40,050 nucleotides of DNA. Origin: Entrophospora sp. SA101. Lineage: Eukaryota; Glomeromycota; Glomeromycetes; Entrophosporales; Entrophosporaceae. This document shows positions 1 through 10,299 of the stretch, piece by piece (position 1 is the stretch's first letter; every line of letters starts with the position of its first letter). The position numbers and the translations under genes are program-made. The DNA lies in NCBI GenBank assembly GCA_958430865.1, contig CAUDNR010004460.1:9605-49654 (forward strand), written 5' to 3'. The notes under the pieces are model-generated. The model was given only the letters and a program-made list of their open reading frames with translations, ran no database searches and had not been told where the DNA came from.

Positions 1-53
1 TTACCATTATTCAATTCTTTATTTTTTATTATTAATGAATTATTATTCCCTAG

Positions 54-791
54 TGCTCTTATCCATTTGATAAGGATATCGAAGGATTTTTTAGTGAGAT
101 AAATAATGATAATTATAATAATGATGATCCATCTCTTCAATTAACTACAGCTAATGGTAATGATAATGATAATTATAATAATGATGATTCATCCCTTCAA
201 TTAATTACAACTAATGGTAATGATAATGATAATGATAATTATAATAACAACAACAATGATAATAATCAGGATAATGGAAATGGTTTGTACAATGTTGCTG
301 ATTCACCAGTATCAGCTTCTACAACACCAATAATGACAAGTAATGAAATAACATTATTGCCAGAAACTGCACAAATGGAAGCTCAATCATCATTCATAAT
401 AGCTCCGGCGGAGATAAATGACATGGAATTAAATAATTTATTATTACTAAACGATCCAACAACAACCATGAACACAAATATTTTGCAAGATTTTTCAGAA
501 TTTGCCGAATTTGCCGAATTATTTAAAGAATTCCCAGGATCATTAGCATCAATGTCAGAAGAAACTGTTGAAAATATTCTAAATGATCAAAGTAACTTTG
601 ATTTTTCGTCATTTTTATTAAATAACAATAATATCACTGATGGTGGTGGCGTTGATGGTGGCGGTATAATTGCTGAAGTTGCTGTTGCTAACGATGATGT
701 CATTACTGCTGATAGCATTGTTAATGGTGGTGGTGAAGTTGCTGATCAAAGTCAAGATTTAATTGCTCAACTTGGATTTTTCTTTCAATGA
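54..791 (+). CDS. 3' terminal exon of an unidentified Asn/Asp-rich protein (5' partial)
   Basis: The reading frame is open from a splice acceptor (ttattattccctag, AG at 52-53) to the TGA at 789-791. This gives about 245 C-terminal residues; the earlier exons lie outside the window. No methionine near the start is credible as an initiator, so this is an exon and not a whole gene. The first third is low-complexity Asn/Asp and contains a 20-residue tandem duplication. The middle carries acidic-hydrophobic stretches (EFAEFAELFKEFPG, ILNDQSNFDFSSFLL) of the type seen in transcriptional activation regions, followed by Gly/Val-rich sequence and a C-terminus ending LIAQLGFFFQ. I recognise no domain. 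A transcription factor C-terminus is possible but is only a guess from composition. Confidence 0.7.
   Translation, partial: CSYPFDKDIEGFFSEINNDNYNNDDPSLQLTTANGNDNDNYNNDDSSLQLITTNGNDNDNDNYNNNNNDNNQDNGNGLYNVADSPVSASTTPIMTSNEITLLPETAQMEAQSSFIIAPAEINDMELNNLLLLNDPTTTMNTNILQDFSEFAEFAELFKEFPGSLASMSEETVENILNDQSNFDFSSFLLNNNNITDGGGVDGGGIIAEVAVANDDVITADSIVNGGGEVADQSQDLIAQLGFFFQ
111..230 (+). repeat. 60-bp in-frame tandem duplication in coding exon
   Basis: Two copies of a 60-bp unit (111-170 and 171-230) differ at only a few positions. Each contains gataattataataatgatga, a Ser-Leu-Gln-Leu stretch and AATGGTAATGATAATGAT. The unit length is a multiple of three, so the duplication adds 20 residues without breaking the frame. 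Confidence 0.85.
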
Positions 792-994
792 ATGTCTAAT
801 TAGTTAATCACGAAAAATTAATGTTTATTTATTTATTAACAACTAAAGAGAAATCATAAATTATAATTAAATATTAATTAAATATTAAATTGAAAATGTG
901 TATGTATGTATGTATTAATTATTATTATTATTATTTATTACTATTATTATTATTATTCCGTCATAACAAGATCCCTAATTTTTTAATGATCGTT

Positions 995-1650
995 TTAGAA
1001 AAATAATAAAGCGTTAATACTAATGAAACTGACAACAATCATAACAAATCCAACTTGTTTATTAGTAGATGAGGCACTACTATTAGTTGGTGTTGTTGAT
1101 GGTGACGTCGATTGACTGTATAACAACATATAAATTATTAGTTATAAAAAAATTAAAGCTTTTTTTTCTTATAAAAAGTAATAATAATAATAATAATAAT
1201 AACAAAGGATTACTAACGTATCTGTTCCAGGTGCTTGTTGTGTTGCCGCTGATGATGTTGCTGACGATGATGCTCCTGTTGATTGTGCTATTTCAGGTGC
1301 TGTTACCTGGAAGAATTTAAATATTAATTAAATAGAAAGATCAAATTAGTAACCAAAAAAGTGGTAAATCGCACAATTTATAAATGTAATATATTGTAAA
1401 AAATCATTACCGTGGGACGAGCTGGAATCCTAAAAAAAATAAAGAATTGAATAATGGTAAAGATAAATATTTGAATAAAGGTAAAGAGAGGCGAGGATGA
1501 CGAGATTGATTAAATTAACGGGTAAAATCGTCAGAATAATTGATTAATAAGTGAGAACAATATAAGTTTCTTTACTTACTGAGCACAAGCAAATGTTGCA
1601 AAGACCGAGAAAATAACGAAAAGAATCACCAATTGTTGATTGAACTTCAT
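995..1650 (-). CDS. Small secreted Ser/Thr-rich protein with GPI-anchor-like tail, 99 aa
   Basis: I assembled four exons from splice signals: 1580-1650, 1411-1429 (a 19-bp micro-exon), 1218-1306 and 995-1115. All junctions are GT..AG (donors GTAAGT, GTAATG, GTTAGT) and the phases agree, giving 300 nt including the stop. The protein starts with a textbook signal peptide (MKFNQQLVILFVIFSVFATF, then ACA-Q). A Ser/Thr/Ala/Pro/Gln-rich mature region of about 55 residues follows, and then a small-residue cluster (NSSASSTNK). It ends with an 18-residue hydrophobic tail (GFVMIVVSFISINALLFF). This is the layout of a GPI-anchored, probably O-glycosylated cell-surface protein; the anchor itself is inferred. 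A paralogue at 31571-32104 has the same plan. The start is fixed by the signal peptide and by a TATA box 106 bp upstream. No known family is recognised. A candidate effector or wall mucin is speculation. Confidence 0.85.
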
Positions 1651-1755
1651 TTTTATTAAAAAAGAATTTTTTTTTTTTGTTAAAATATTGAAACGCTTTG
1701 CTTTTTAAAAAAAATTTTTTTTTTGGGATACAAAATAAAATTTTATTAATGTCTC

Positions 1756-1763
1756 TATTTATA
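1756..1763 (-). promoter_or_regulatory. Putative TATA box of the small secreted-protein gene
   Basis: TATAAATA followed by GA on the minus strand lies 106-113 bp upstream of the start codon. The paralogous gene has the same TATAAATAGA at nearly the same distance (109-116 bp), which supports a real core promoter. Confidence 0.55.
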
Positions 1764-1799
1764 TTAAAATTTATTTGATAAAAAATCATCCGTTAATTA

Positions 1800-3930
1800 A
1801 ATATTATTAGTATTTGTGTGGCTTTTCTTTTTCTTTTTCTTTTTCTTTTAACAGTTAATATTTAATGGTCAAAATCAAGCAATCATTCATCAAGATCATA
1901 TAGTAAGAGTGCTAACATTCTCAACATCATTGATATTTTTAAATTTAACTCGTAATAGTAATTATTATATGAAAAATTAAATGTCGAGATGCTTACTTAA
2001 ATTAGTACTAATGTTTTATCAAAGCGGGAAAACCGTATTATTTTTATGATTATTATTATAATAATGAAAACATTCAATCGAAATTAATATTGTATTACAA
2101 TTAATTATATATTTTTTCTCGGCACTGATCATTCAAAACGCATTAATTATCTATATATAATTTTTCGCGAGTTAAAAAGGTTGATTGATTTAATTAGTGA
2201 TCAACAGGATACATAACGAATGTAACATCACGCACATTGTTTGTAGGATAAACGCTTGGATATTATTGATTACTATTACATATATATAAAAAAATTATTA
2301 CTATTATTTTTATCAAAACCGTTTTGCTCTATTTCATCTACTCCAATCGTGATTGGGGATTATAGATTCCAAAATCATGAAATAACTTATATGCTTGTTA
2401 AAATAAACTCATCGTCTCCTCGCAATTTTATATCCAACGCTGATTTAATTACTCATCAACGCATGAGTACCGGGCCATCGGTGTAAGATTTTAACCATAA
2501 ACGGCTTAGCCGGTTGATTAACTAATATTTCAAAGTCTTGCTTATAAAGGAGTAAAGGCAGGTATTATAATTCATTTTGTAGGAAACAATTCTTTTCGTT
2601 TCGCTTAATAAAACACTTTTGTTGTCGGAAATTAAACAGTAATAGTAGGATTTAATTATCCGTTTGTTATCAGGGTGGTATAGAACCCTAAAGCGTGTAA
2701 TTCGGTTTTGGTTATTTGCTTTAGTAAGGAAGTAAAGGTTTGGTTTTTGGTTCAGGTTTTTATTTAAGTGTAAAAGTTTTGTTTACGTTTTGTTAAAGAG
2801 TTAAGTGTTTAACTAAATATATAATGCCGAAGTTTATTAACTAAAGTCATTATCGCATTGTATTGTGTTAAAGCATTATTGTAAACATACGGATCTTAAA
2901 CAAGCAGTCTTGTAAAGAGACAAAATTAACAAAGCTTTTATGCGATCAAAGTAAAGTAAAACTGAACAATGAAGGAACTTTAACAGAGTGCTTACGTAGC
3001 TTTCTATATAGGTACAAAAAAAGGACGTAAGCAGGAGAATTGCCAAATAAATTCGTGACAATTAATCGACAAAATTCATTCGAACTCAGTATTAATCAAT
3101 ATTTAAATTTTTAAAATGTCAAAAGTAAAAAATGCAGAATTAACAATAGTTTGAAAAGGTAAAACCTTGGGACTTAATTTCTATGAGGAGAATCTCCAAG
3201 TGCTAAAAATTCTACATTAAGTAGAAGGCCCAATTTTTAGTTCAAAAAATTTAAACGAAATATTAAATAAAAACAATCATATTTCTACTGATCAGCTAAA
3301 GAGAAACTCACAGAAGCAAGTGGCATTGAGGTTTCTAATAAATCAATTTGTAGGGACTTAACATTTATTCATGTGTTGGAGCTGTAAAACCCCTTTTACA
3401 GGAGTGTTAGGAAGTGTAAACGATGAATTCCGATTTACAATATTTTGACCAACTCATGTTTGGTGTAGAGATTATGATGTTGAAAATCTTTATCTTATTG
3501 GTAAAACATGGTGGTGGGCCTTAGCTAGCATAGAGTAGAAGATGAATCATAGGATTTAGAGGAAAATTTATTACCTTTAATTACAAATGAATTTAATAAT
3601 CATGAGAAAAAAATTGTTTTCATAATCACCTGACCTCAACAAATGAGAACTGAATTGGAAGCTTGCTCTGATAGAGGAATGGTATAAATTCCATTAGAAA
3701 GGATAGGAACATGTATTTCTAACAATGGTGGCCAATTAGGCACTGAATTTTATTATTATTCAAAAAAGTATTTTTTTATTTTTTTCAATTGACTTGGATA
3801 AATAAAAAAATATAAATTTAAGCAACGTAAAATTTTATGTGTGATCGATCAAATATGTAAATTATAACATTTAAAAAATTTATCTACACTAGATATTAAT
3901 ACATATAAATTTATTTGAAATAGTAATACC
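1800..3930. other. Gene-poor AT-rich stretch with a decayed open-frame region
   Basis: I see no intact gene. From about 3110 to 3760 the plus strand gives peptide-like stretches interrupted by stops (for example MSKVKNAELTIV, then stop; later WCRDYDVENLYLIGKTWWW). This suggests an old, heavily mutated coding sequence, perhaps from a transposon. I could not assign it to a family. Confidence 0.3.
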
Positions 3931-3932
3931 AA

Positions 3933-5460
3933 TTAATTTTCAATTATTTGAAATATTTCTAATTCATCATAGTTACTTTTTTGATTATGTCTTCTTATAT
4001 TAATGTCATTATAAGAACTAATTCCATTAGCAAAAACAGTACTGTCTGGTGCAAAAAGAAGATCACAACCACAACCAAAAATAGCTAAATATGAATGATG
4101 ACAGTAAATTGCATACTCATAACCATTGTTGACAACATAACTAAACTGTGCAGAATTAATGTCATTCCTATTATTAATGTTAAAAATAAAACTTTCAGTT
4201 GTATTTTTATATACATAATTTCCATTATTTAAATTCCAATTAAGTGGGTTATAACCTCCTATTAATTGATCTGAATTTTGTATTTTGCCAACTATAAGAG
4301 TTTTATTGATATTATCACATTTTTGATGAAAGGTAGCTACACTATTACCATCTCTACTACTACGATATATAAGTTTGAATTCATATTTAATGTCCTTTAA
4401 TGAACTATATTGTGGACTTTTTCTATCAATCCAACTTGCAAAAAGTAAAATAAGATTTTGATTGATTGTTAATGATTCAAGTGTTGTTGACTTAATTCTT
4501 GATGGCAATAATTTTAAAACATGCTGTTGTGTATCAGGGACTAAATAATAAAGTAAAAGGTTATTCCAAAATAACTCTGGAAAAAGCTTTTGATATGGAA
4601 AAATTTTAGAGCAAAAATCCTCTTTAGAAATATCTTGGAATCTTATTAAGGGAATAAATTCTTTTAATGTGTTACCCATATCAACAAAATTTTGTGGTGA
4701 CCAATTTTTAACTTCACTGTTATTGATTTCTGGATGTCTTGCTAATCCCCATTTAAAAATATTTTCCCAAATAATTATTTCATCAACTGAAAAATCATCT
4801 CTTTTAAGAACTTCCAATAGAATTGATTTTTCCAATGATTTAAATTCACTTGACTCAAATAATTGCTCACTATAATCACAAAATTTTTCTAAATAAGTAT
4901 TTTTCAATTCCTTAACATTTTCGTTGGCATAAACCAATTGTAAAATTTTAACTGGATTTTCTTTTATGTAATTTTCATGATTTTTAATAAAGTATTTCAT
5001 CATGTATTCATAAAGTGATTCAATTCCAAGCTGTTCTGCTGCAATTGTTAGTTCTAATACTTCAGCTCCAGAGTAATTTTCAAATTCAATTTTACATGTG
5101 TATAAGAATCTTTCAGCAATAAATAAATTATTAAATAAATTATCATTATTATTATATATTAATAATTAAATAAATAAATAATAATAAATGAATAATAAAT
5201 TTATTTAAACCTACTTGAGAATAGGCTTGAAACATTTTTCACTAATATTAGCTTGCTTAACAATATAATAACCATTTTCTTTTACTGCATCACTTAATGC
5301 ATTGCTAAAAAAATGAACAATGAGCAGATATGATAGATACATGTGCATGAACTTTAATGTTTGGCTCTGCACCAAGATATATTTTTACATCATAAAATTC
5401 TTTTGTATTTAACAATCTTTCATTTTCATTGAAATATTTTTCTAAAATTGTTGAATCCAT
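3933..5460 (-). pseudogene. BTB-BACK-TLDc protein gene with one frameshift (copy A)
   Basis: Two exons: 5215-5460 (first part of the BTB domain) and 3933-5109 (rest of BTB, BACK, TLDc). The donor GTAGGT and the acceptor AAAG|A match the intact copies C and D. BTB proteins of this type usually act as adaptors that bring substrates to Cullin-3 ubiquitin ligases. TLDc domains are linked to oxidative-stress and V-ATPase functions in animals, but the fungal role is unknown. Exon 1 carries a run of seven T where the sister copies have six, just after the Cys of HCSFF, which puts TAG in frame after 57 codons. One codon (Glu before VHAH) is also missing. Exon 2 is fully open for 392 codons, including YEFKLIYRSSRDG and NKTLIVGKI of the TLDc domain. 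Because a single homopolymer base is responsible, a sequencing error or a very young pseudogene are both possible. Confidence 0.85.
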
Positions 5461-5629
5461 TGAATTTATTTTTCCTAAAAAAATTAATTTTAAAAAATCA
5501 TCAGATTTAAAAGTGTACAATTGATATTTTCTTTTGGGGAATATATTACAAATGATTTATAAGTGATAAATATACAATGTATTATACAATTAAATAGACA
5601 TCACCTCTAAAAGCAGGAAACAAGAAGGG

Positions 5630-6055
5630 TTATAACAAATTACGCAAATAATAATCATTATCAATAATATGACTAAACTGTGCAGCATTAATATCATTCC
5701 TTTGCTAACATTAAATATGAAATTTTCAGTTATATGTATTTCTATTCCAATCAAGTGGGTTATAGTATCCAACCAATTGATTTTGACTTTGTATTGAACG
5801 GAATTGGTTCATTGAACTAGCTCGAATGTTTGCCAACTACAAGAGTTTTGTTAATGTTAACACAATTTTGATGAAATCTAAACCATTTCTATCACTAAAG
5901 TTTAAATGCATATTTAATTTCTCCGAATGTATTATATTTATAGTGGAATTTTTTACTAATCAGACTTGCAAAAGGCAAAATAAGCCTGCCGTTGATTCAA
6001 TTTTTGGATTCCTTGACGGTAATAAATTTAATGTTTATTAGTATATCAAAATAGA
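5630..6055 (-). pseudogene. Decayed TLDc 3' fragment of another BTB-TLDc copy
   Basis: The plus-strand text aligns piecewise with the 3' half of copy A. Examples are actaaactgtgcagcattaa, tcaagtgggttata, tttgccaactacaagagttt and the region coding SWIDRKS. Many indels and stops are present, plus a roughly 35-bp insertion near 5790-5825. It lies directly upstream of copy A in the same orientation, as expected for an old head-to-tail tandem duplicate. No BTB exon remains. Confidence 0.75.
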
Positions 6056-6282
6056 TATAAAATTTTCAAAGGAATCTTTAAGTATTAGTATTTCGAAGAT
6101 AATTAAATTTGGTGTTGAACACATTCTTTTTTCTGACAATTAAGGGTCCATTGGTATTGATGCAGTGTGTTGCGAAAAAAATGGCGGTTCTAAAAAAGTA
6201 ACCAAATCATGTAATAAAATAAAATTAATATCACATATTGTTATGTATGCTTTAGAACAATTATAATGTTAATGTATACCTT

Positions 6283-6400
6283 TTTTTTGCGAGTGGTTAT
6301 AGCTAGTTTCGATCCGTGGAGGGCTAAATTGTAGTAATAAACGTAACTATGGTAATACTAGTGTTATTGCTAGTCGACTAACCACCGTAGCCACGACCGG
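6283..6400 (-). mobile_element. Possible tRNA-derived SINE-like element
   Basis: On the minus strand, an A-box-like TGGCTACGGTGG (one or two mismatches to the Pol III A box) is followed 78 bp later by GGATCGAAAC, which fits the B-box consensus GGWTCRANNC. After the B box comes a short stretch and then an A-run (GCAAAAAAAAGG), as in a SINE tail. The segment is noticeably richer in G+C than its surroundings. I could not fold it as a functional tRNA or find target-site duplications. Confidence 0.3.
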
Positions 6401-6439
6401 CAACTTTATTTTTAGCCGGGTTAGAAATTTTCCGAATCG

Positions 6440-8098
6440 ATTAGAATTTCAGCTATGACTAATTATAACTACAGAGATTAGATTCTAATATTATTATTAA
6501 TATTAATATATGCTGGCCTATCTTTTTGATACCCTAATACTATCTAAATCCAATGGATCAATGATATTTTTATTATTATCAAAAGTTCTTAATGAAACTC
6601 CTACCAATTAAGCTTATTCATTAAATTAATAAAAGGGCATGTTTATTGGATTATTGATTATTTATCAAAAAGGAGTTCAATTAATTGAAGCCCTTTAACA
6701 TTAGGTGAATATATTATTCATTGGTTAACATTGGATTGTCAAGATAATGGTTATCAACATAGATTAGTATTAGCGAAAGGTAAATAAATAAACACCAATT
6801 ACAGAGATATTGAATGTATCATAAAATTAGTTTTACCTAAAGAATTGGCTAGTTGTGCAATAAAAAAGAAATGACATATGATGATGATTGGTTAAATATA
6901 ATTTTTTTGATTAGGATTAGATTCTCTTTGTGCTTCTGCTTTAATTGATATTCTTGAAAGTGTTTTAACAACAACAATAACAACGTTATTGAAAATATTA
7001 TTTTGTGAAAATATTTTATTTGGAAATGTTGAGACTGCTGTAAAGCCATTGAATTGTTATTGGTTCTGAAAATAATAACACCAATGATGATGGTAAAAAA
7101 AAATTTTTTCGGATCAAAATTATCTTTAGAAGCAACAATTAATTATTCAAGTTAAAAAATTTACTGTTAGCCTCTCTCAATATTGAACCCATCTATATAA
7201 TAATGTAAAAAAAATGCTAAATGCAAGTTCAAAAGCACAAATTCTACAATGTAAACCCCGATGTCGTCAAGTGTTTCTATAATTTGGGCTCCGTTTATAT
7301 CTTAAATGTTTTTTGTGCTCACAATGTCCATATGTTTTACTTGTGTATTCCTCACATCTCGCACCAAGGATGTTCGTGGAATTATGGACAAATGTGAACT
7401 GATGTTTCTATAGCCGCTTTGAATCATGTCTTGTGCTTTAAACTCGGGGAGTAAAGCAACATGATGGTTTTTACATAACCATTTAGATGTCATTCACCTA
7501 CGAGATTACGAATTTTCTTGTGGATCCAGACCATGCATCGACGACGACGAAACTCACAACTTTTGCGCTTGTTGCTTTATCATGAATGAATATAATTTCT
7601 TTCACCTTGGGTGGTGCAAGCGTTGCGACATAATATATTTTCCATTCTATAACATGGGTTATATCCAGTCATAAAAATTTCTACCGCTGGATCAAAGTTA
7701 GGGTCTTATTTATCAATCTTAATTCAAGCGTATTAGGAGGGCAATTAAATTTTATTAATAGTAATAGTCAATAATTGGAGGGTATGTATCATATTAAGAT
7801 CAGAGTCTTTCTCTATTAATTGCTTCTAGACACTTCTTATATACATGTGCAGTTACTAATCCAACTTTTTACCTATTTGTTTCCTCTAAATTAGGGAGAA
7901 TTCTGATTTTTTCTAGAAGGATGTGAAAGTGAGACGGGCGACCTTTGCTTGATTACTAGTAGATCGTTATTGCCACCCATTGTTCCACGAAATTCGATTA
8001 TCCAATAAAACAAACTTTGCGTTACATAATATTTAATATTTAATATTATCTTTCTATCACACCACACACGCCCCACATATTCTAATTGTATACACGTC
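6440..8098. other. Gene-free region with short peptide relics
   Basis: I find no intact gene. A short frame at about 6795-6876 (+) resembles the C-terminal helix of histone H2B (see findings). The rest is AT-rich sequence with scattered stops. The last ~100 bp before 8099 (ccacacacgccccacat) probably hold the F-box gene promoter or 5' UTR; I see no clear TATA box. Confidence 0.35.
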
Positions 8099-8883
8099 AT
8101 GGTTAAACTTCCTGGTGATTGTCTTTCAGAAATATTTTCATATTTAAAAGATGACATGCACACTTTATATAATGGAGTTTTGGTTGATAGACTCTGGTGC
8201 AAGAATGCAATTAGATATTTATGGCAGCAACCTTTAAATTTAGCTATAAAGTCAATAGGAATATCAAAATATAGTCTTCGTCATTGTACATACGACAGAA
8301 GAATTTTTGTAAAACTAATGGACACAATTCTCAAGACGATAGTCTTCAACCAAAACAAAAATCAACGTCACCTGCTACCATTAACTCAATCATCATCAAT
8401 CGGCTTAGACAGTGTGGTAGCAAAAGCTCCTTTGTTCAATTATATTTCTTATATTCGTAGATTCGATCTTCAAGAGTTACAAGTCATCATTACCGAGTGG
8501 TTGAAATACATTGATTCAAATCCACAACATGAAATTGATTATGTTTTAATTGCTGCTTTGTTCAAAAAAAAATTCACAAGGTCAACCACAAAAGTTTCTT
8601 TTTTTGATAATAATGAATTTATTTTTAATAAATTGGTTGGTTATATCGCTACAAATTTAATGATACAATCTCCAAAATTTGATTCACTCTCGATTGATAC
8701 TACCGATCTAGATTCTAAATTGTTTTTTGAAATTTATAATACCTTACTAGTTGAAAATTTTAATTCAACATTATTAAATAACTATAAAAATAATAATGCT
8801 TTAAAAAAATCTACAAAATCTACAAAATCTACAAAATCTACAAAACCTGCAAAATCTGCACATATTACTACCATTACTGCACT

Positions 8884-8927
<44 letters not shown>

Positions 8928-10156
8928 TTGGCTATGCCAAAAATTATTTAGATATAATATCTTTGGATAAACTTTTGGAATTTGAATGGATGAATGGTGC
9001 ACATGGTGATGAATTTTTGATCGAGATAGCTACCAGAGCAAAAAATCTACAAAGGCTAAAGTTGAGTTGGCATTGGAAGGGGAAAGACATACCCGATTTT
9101 TGTGATGATTTGATATTCAATATAATAAAGTCACAAACTGGCTTGAATGAAATTAATCTTTTCTATAATTATGGTGTCAGACATGCGAAACTGATGAACA
9201 CGCTACAAAGTCAATTAAACACCTTGTCAATAATTCATCTCAGGAATCTAAATATTTATTGTCAAGATTTCATTTCGTCAATGCTCTATTTAAAAAATCT
9301 GAAAGAATTAACAATCAACAATTGTTATTTATCATCAGGAATAACTTATTGGCCATTGGAGTTGAGTGCTTTCAATTTGTCAAAGTTCTCTTTTGTTGAC
9401 AGTTTCCCTTCAACTTTCTTCCACACCTCATCCTCACAAGGTAAAATCCCTGTCGCTGAGGAATTTAACAAAACAACTTTTGAATCATTGAAAACTTTTG
9501 TTTATAAAGGTCACAACTCCTTGGTTGATTTCACTTCAATATCAAAATTCATTTCTGTACATTGTTGTAACAATCTTATTCATTTTGAATTGGATTTTCA
9601 TATAAATCTGGCATCTTTAACTCAAATTTTATTGACTTGCCTGAATCTTGAGGTCGTGATATTGAAAGATAGACATTGGATATCCTATTATTGGCACAAC
9701 TCGGTAGCACAAAATATTGATGAATTATTGTCAGAGGTTGAATTGACAAAATTGAAATTTTTGAAATTGGAAGGTCTATTCACCTACTCATCAGAATCAT
9801 TAGATAATTTCCTCAGAAATTCAAATCCGCCATTAAACACTTTGATAATCAATGGTTCAAATTGTTTTGGTAATGACCATATGGATGTGATATTGAATAA
9901 TAATAATTTGATGATGTTGAATGGAGGAATACTAAAAACTTTGGAGGTTTCCTCAACGATTTATCCCAGGAAATCTGTAAAAAGCAGAGCAAATCTTTTA
10001 ATCAGGAATTTCAAATATATTTATACAAAACCTAAAAAATCATTTTTTCAACTTAGGGTTAGTCATATTCAACAATATCCCAATACTCGTTCTAAGACTA
10101 ATTCTAACCAATCAAGAGTTCCTCTGACTAAATTTTCTAAATCTATAGGATGCTAA
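8099..10156 (+). CDS. F-box protein with leucine-rich C-terminal region, 685 aa
   Basis: Single intact exon. The N-terminus (residues about 3-45: LPGDCLSEIFSYLKDD ... LWCKNAIRYLW) fits the F-box, which binds Skp1 in SCF ubiquitin ligases. The remaining ~640 residues are rich in Leu, Ile and Asn, with repeated patterns such as LKNLKELTINNCYL, TLSIIHLRNLNIYC and LNTLIINGSN. These suggest degenerate leucine-rich repeats that would bind a substrate. Residues about 238-277 are an inserted low-complexity linker, (STK)n followed by (ND)n, which interrupts otherwise folded sequence. The start is the first ATG and opens directly into the F-box. An AATAAA lies about 55 bp after the stop. F-box/LRR genes are numerous in Rhizophagus, so this may be one member of a large family; the substrate is unknown. 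Confidence 0.9.
8810..8928 (+). repeat. Coding microsatellites: 9-bp (tctacaaaa)n and 6-bp (aatgat)n
   Basis: At 8810-8860 a 9-bp unit (tctacaaaa, with cctgcaaaa variants) encodes Ser/Pro-Thr/Ala-Lys repeats. At about 8889-8928 aatgat repeats encode Asn-Asp. Both keep frame and form a linker within the F-box protein. Confidence 0.85.
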
Positions 10157-10299
10157 ACTAAACTAATAATAATAATAATTATCTTGGAATAGTAATATTT
10201 TTGAAAAGAAATAAATATAATAATGCTTTATGCTTTTAATTTATTTATTAATTTTAAATCTTGTTTTACAGCATATAAATAAAGATTATAAAAAATTTT

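Noticed and set aside
1087..1320. 77-codon plus-strand open frame
   Set aside because: It overlaps exons 3 and 4 and the intervening intron of the minus-strand secreted-protein gene; it has poly-Asn and Leu-rich shadow composition.
6293..6387. Functional tRNA gene
   Set aside because: B box present, but no acceptor stem pairing and no anticodon arm could be formed.
7891..8202. 103-codon minus-strand frame overlapping the F-box start
   Set aside because: It runs antisense into the F-box domain and has no domain or splice support.
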